In this document: one piece after another, positions 61,391 to 64,000 of the stretch
Layout: the number at the start of each line of letters is the position of its first letter
How positions within the stretch are numbered: position 1 is the first letter of the stretch
From: Vulcanimicrobiota bacterium
GTDB lineage: Bacteria; Vulcanimicrobiota; Xenobia; Xenobiales; JADMJV01
Reading direction: 5' to 3'
Length of the DNA: 64,000 nucleotides
Assembly (NCBI GenBank): GCA_019637395.1
Contig: JAHBVR010000004.1
Location: 322,726-386,725 of the forward strand
Position numbers and translations under genes: made by a program
The notes under the pieces: generated by a model
What the model saw: only the letters and a program-made list of their open reading frames with translations
Database searches by the model: none
What the model was told of the DNA's origin: nothing

Positions 61391-63058
61391 CTAAGAGTCG
61401 AACCCGATCTCCCCGTCGCGGCGAGAAGCGCTGGAACCTAGAGCCTGAAGCCGTAGGCGAGCTACTTCGACACGCTCGCGCTCGGGCTTCCAAGCGCGGC
61501 CTGTGTATTCGAATATCTCCAGGCAATGGCGATAAGCCTTTCGCGCTTCCTCGGCCAAGCCACGCAGTTCGGCCACTCGCCCTGAAAGCTCCCAAGTTGT
61601 GATGCTGGGAGGATGTTCCTCTCGGCATATCTTCAGGAGAGTTTCTGCACGTTCGGTCTCCCGGTCCGCCAAACAGAGCTCGACCAGGAGCAAAGTGCTC
61701 ATCAAGTCTTGAGAGTCAGCGGACTCTTCAGCAGTTTTCCGGTCGCCAAGCTTCCAGGCTGCAAATCCTCGCTCTCCCGACGGGGGATAGAACTCCAGCG
61801 ATTCTTTGTACAATCCCCTAGCGTAAAGCCAGGAGGCTCGCAGCTTATTGACGGATGGATGTTCCAGGACTTCTAGTTGCTCCAGGGCTGCAGCACAATC
61901 AGCTTCTTCGGAGCACAGTCCCAGCCAGATCTCGCGGACCAGCACGCCTGGAGATTTGAACTCCGGACCTAGGTCTGCCAGTTCTTTAAGCGCCTCCCGC
62001 CAACGCGGCGTCTCGCTGAGAGCGATGGCGCGACCAAGCCTCGAGAAAGGGGCCTCGTCGGCTCCAGTCAGCTCGATGGCTTGTTCCCAGCGCGACTCGT
62101 GAAGCAGCGCCCAAAGTTCGTGTTCTTTTTCGTTCGTCACGGACGGCTCCCAATCGCCGGCACCCAGAAAAGCGCTCAGAAAAGAGCCCAAGCTACGACC
62201 GAAGGCCTGGTGACAGGCTTCTTGTCCGCAATCGGCGCGCTTCGCTCTGGCCAGGAATGGACGAAAATTCTTTTCATCCAGCAGCAGCCGGGTAAGAATT
62301 TCGGCCTGGGCATAGCAGAATTCCCGCCCTATTTCCTCAGCCGCGAAGCCACGGCCCGACCAAAAGTCTTTCAGTCCCCCGGTGCTGGCCATCTGGCGCA
62401 TCCTGGCTACGTCCTTGGTCAGTGCTTGAACGCCACAGGGAGCAAAGTTCTGGGCAATGCCGTCTTCCAACCAGAGAGGCAACTTCGAATCAGACAACAA
62501 GTCGTGGACCAATTCGTGAGCCAGGGTGGCTTGCAGCTTGTCCACGTTCCGGTCGTAGCTTACCGTATGCACCAATCCAGTGCGGATGCACGTCCCAGCG
62601 TTTCCGACCAGGAGGCCACTGAAGTGCGAAACGTAGCGCAAGTATTCATCTGCATTTCGCCAGATCAAGACGACGTGCCGCCCCCTGCTCTCTACCCCCA
62701 ACAAACGTGATAACCGCCTCAGCGTCAGTTCCAGAAACTGCACTTGATAACTGGCTTTGCGAGCCGTAAACGGACTGAGCAGGTAGAAGTTGCGACTCCG
62801 ATCGAGACGAAAGTGCGTGCCCGCTTGGCCCAGCAGATGCTTCAACCACCCGTCCGGCAGCGCATTCTCCCCCAGGGGGGCCCAGTCCGGATGGGCAAAC
62901 CCCGCGTGTTTTCGCCAGCCCGTCGGCATAGGAGTGTCAGTCGGCTCACGCCCACTTAAGTCTGCCTTCGACCGGCGCAGAAATTCGAGCACTATGGAAA
63001 ACGCCTCCTTCGAATCCGCGCAGAAGCCCCTACAACTTCTCATCCAATCAATCACCAT
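61391..63058 (-). CDS. Peptidase-MA-like zinc metallopeptidase (HExxH) with helical repeats
   Basis: The 555-residue protein has no signal peptide. LAHELVHDLL gives HExxH at H181, E182 and H185; PLWLEDGIAQNF about 12 residues later supplies the third ligand Glu, as in DUF1570/peptidase-MA gluzincins. The C-terminal half (about 330-540) is helical-repeat sequence with TPR-like pairs (SWLYARGLYKESLEFYPPSG, ETLLKICREEHPP). It lies downstream of the second RHS gene on the same strand, where an immunity gene would be expected. It could be a processing peptidase, a toxin-linked protein or an unrelated cargo gene. Confidence 0.75.
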   Translation of the reverse strand: MVIDWMRSCRGFCADSKEAFSIVLEFLRRSKADLSGREPTDTPMPTGWRKHAGFAHPDWAPLGENALPDGWLKHLLGQAGTHFRLDRSRNFYLLSPFTARKASYQVQFLELTLRRLSRLLGVESRGRHVVLIWRNADEYLRYVSHFSGLLVGNAGTCIRTGLVHTVSYDRNVDKLQATLAHELVHDLLSDSKLPLWLEDGIAQNFAPCGVQALTKDVARMRQMASTGGLKDFWSGRGFAAEEIGREFCYAQAEILTRLLLDEKNFRPFLARAKRADCGQEACHQAFGRSLGSFLSAFLGAGDWEPSVTNEKEHELWALLHESRWEQAIELTGADEAPFSRLGRAIALSETPRWREALKELADLGPEFKSPGVLVREIWLGLCSEEADCAAALEQLEVLEHPSVNKLRASWLYARGLYKESLEFYPPSGERGFAAWKLGDRKTAEESADSQDLMSTLLLVELCLADRETERAETLLKICREEHPPSITTWELSGRVAELRGLAEEARKAYRHCLEIFEYTGRAWKPERERVEVARLRLQALGSSASRRDGEIGFDS

Positions 63059-63150
63059 GAGCCATGAACAGAGTCTAGATCACCTGGGATCTTGGCCATT
63101 TTCGGTAAGGACGGCCCCTGCAAATGTCATGCTGTCAGTAGGCTGGACGG

Positions 63151-63169
63151 ATGTCAATTTTCATTGACA
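63151..63169 (-). promoter_or_regulatory. Dyad operator-like site with TTGACA-type hexamer
   Basis: TGTCAAT-TTTC-ATTGACA is a perfect 7-base inverted repeat about 95 bases upstream of the peptidase-like start. Read leftward it supplies a TTGACA -35 hexamer, but the -10 at 17 bases (CAGCAT) is poor. It may be a regulator site or a weak promoter. Confidence 0.35.
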
Positions 63170-63216
63170 AGGTAAGTTTGAGGGAGGGATGCCTACATTC
63201 ACCGCTTGGTGGTGGG

Positions 63217-64000
63217 CTATCGAGTAAAGGTCGGCACATCTCTAGTCGCCTCCACTACTGCTGCAGTTGCTCCTGCAGTTAAGTCGGCTCCGCCCGCTCC
63301 CGATAAAGTGCCGGCGTAGTGCAACAATATCTCAGGTCCCCAGACGGCTGCCCCGGCTAAAAACGTCCCACCGATTATCGTGTAATCCAGCAGGTCAGGT
63401 TCTGGAGGCTGAGGAGTTGGGCACTTCGGTAACCTATACTTAGACATGAAGTCTGGGCCAGGTTTCTTCTTTCTAAATTCTGGATCCTTATACCAGGGGT
63501 CCAACCCACTGGGGTCGGTGTGGTTAACTGGGGAGTTCCCACAATACCGATACAGGTTGTAGTCAACGCCTTCACCCAACGGGTCCCGCGAGATCCAGCG
63601 CTTGTTGGCCGCGTCGTAGGCTCGATAGGTGGCCAGGTCCAGACCCGACGCCTGGTGGTGCCAGAGCCCGGCGTAACCCCACTCGGATTCAAGGTCGCCA
63701 GCTTCCTTATTACGCTCGCCGTAGGTGCTGTAGCTGTATTCGGCTCTCACGGCTCCGGCGGAATCCACCAGTTCACGGACAGAGCCCAGGTGGTCCATCG
63801 CGTAGTAAAGCTTGGTGCTGCCCCGGACTTCGCCCTGGCCAAAGAATCTGCGCGTGATCGGGAAGCCTGGCTGCAGCCCGTCGCGTTCGCACACGATAGA
63901 CCCGCCCAGCCACCAATAAAGTTTCTTGCTGGTCACCGTGCCGTCGGCCAGCTCGGTGATCTTGGTCCTTCGCGACATGCCGTCATAGGCCAGCTCGGTC
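63217..64000 (-). CDS. Second RHS core with different C-terminal tip, cut by right edge
   Basis: The frame is open to the window edge, so the upstream core is unseen. Visible residues start at TELAYDGMSRRTKITELADG and follow the same core as the 59219 cassette with about one difference in twelve residues, through RWISRDPLGEG and NHTDPSGL. The tip then diverges fully: WYKDPEFRKKKPGPDFMSKY, a Pro-rich stretch and a hydrophobic, Gly-rich segment (TIIGGTFLAGAAVWGPEILL). Conserved core plus new tip is the hallmark of polymorphic RHS toxins. The toxin activity is not recognisable. Confidence 0.85.
   Translation of the reverse strand, partial: TELAYDGMSRRTKITELADGTVTSKKLYWWLGGSIVCERDGLQPGFPITRRFFGQGEVRGSTKLYYAMDHLGSVRELVDSAGAVRAEYSYSTYGERNKEAGDLESEWGYAGLWHHQASGLDLATYRAYDAANKRWISRDPLGEGVDYNLYRYCGNSPVNHTDPSGLDPWYKDPEFRKKKPGPDFMSKYRLPKCPTPQPPEPDLLDYTIIGGTFLAGAAVWGPEILLHYAGTLSGAGGADLTAGATAAVVEATRDVPTFTR

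Noticed and set aside
61380-61410. GGTTCGAC string suggesting a tRNA T-arm on the minus strand
   Set aside because: No cloverleaf can be built around it; it encodes the last residues GFDS of the peptidase-like gene.

Overview
The window is a GC-rich chromosome segment from a diderm bacterium with short intergenic gaps and many 1-4 base stop/start overlaps (ATGA, GTGA, TAGTG). Outer-membrane cues are several lipoboxes, a BamE-like small protein, a PelA-like secreted deacetylase and an MMPL/HpnN-type transporter. A tal-zwf-opcA-pgl run (OpcA is otherwise typical of Cyanobacteria and Actinobacteria), a ClpR-like dead ClpP paralogue and a copper-amine-oxidase-N stalk protein point to a Terrabacteria-type diderm, for example Vulcanimicrobiota/Eremiobacterota, Armatimonadota or a cyanobacterial sister lineage. 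That placement is inference. No rRNA, tRNA or CRISPR array was seen.

1-12 kb: a possible Pel-like polysaccharide locus runs off the left edge (TPR protein, then a large three-module deacetylase). It is followed by a decayed nucleotidyltransferase toxin-antitoxin pair, a TPR protein, a GH114-type lipoprotein, a GNAT protein, an RMD1/DUF155 protein, lipoprotein MsrB and beta-propeller proteins. 12-18 kb: the oxidative pentose phosphate operon tal-zwf-opcA-pgl, then a small membrane protein coupled to a YkgJ-type Cys-cluster protein, a ClpR-like pseudoprotease and an XRE regulator. 19-31 kb: PBP4-type carboxypeptidase, an esterase, a roughly 50-base GC-rich hairpin tandem array, a papain-like protein, a HAD phosphatase, TypA, a left-handed beta-helix protein, a VanX-type dipeptidase, a guanidino-modifying-enzyme relative and an unclassified probable glycosidase. 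31-36 kb: GT9 and GT87-type glycosyltransferases, a GlsB-type membrane protein and a NarL-type regulator.

36-46 kb: copper-amine-oxidase-N protein, REC-HK-REC hybrid kinase, then MCP, CheW, CheR-TPR, CheW, CheA-REC, CheB. The last six are in the order of Wsp-type (alternative cellular function) chemosensory systems. No WspR diguanylate cyclase is present; the hybrid kinase lies upstream instead. 46-50 kb: small Gly-rich or membrane envelope/stress proteins around a GH13 branching-type enzyme, ending in a strongly nested palindrome. 50-58 kb: MMPL transporter (probable CTG start), prolyl oligopeptidase, BaiN-type flavoprotein, and a receiver fused to a degenerate kinase-like domain.

58-64 kb: an accessory region with two tyrosine-recombinase remnants, two near-identical RHS cores with different C-terminal tips (one followed by a likely immunity gene), a cluster of palindromes and a peptidase-MA-like HExxH protein. 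The right edge cuts the second RHS gene.
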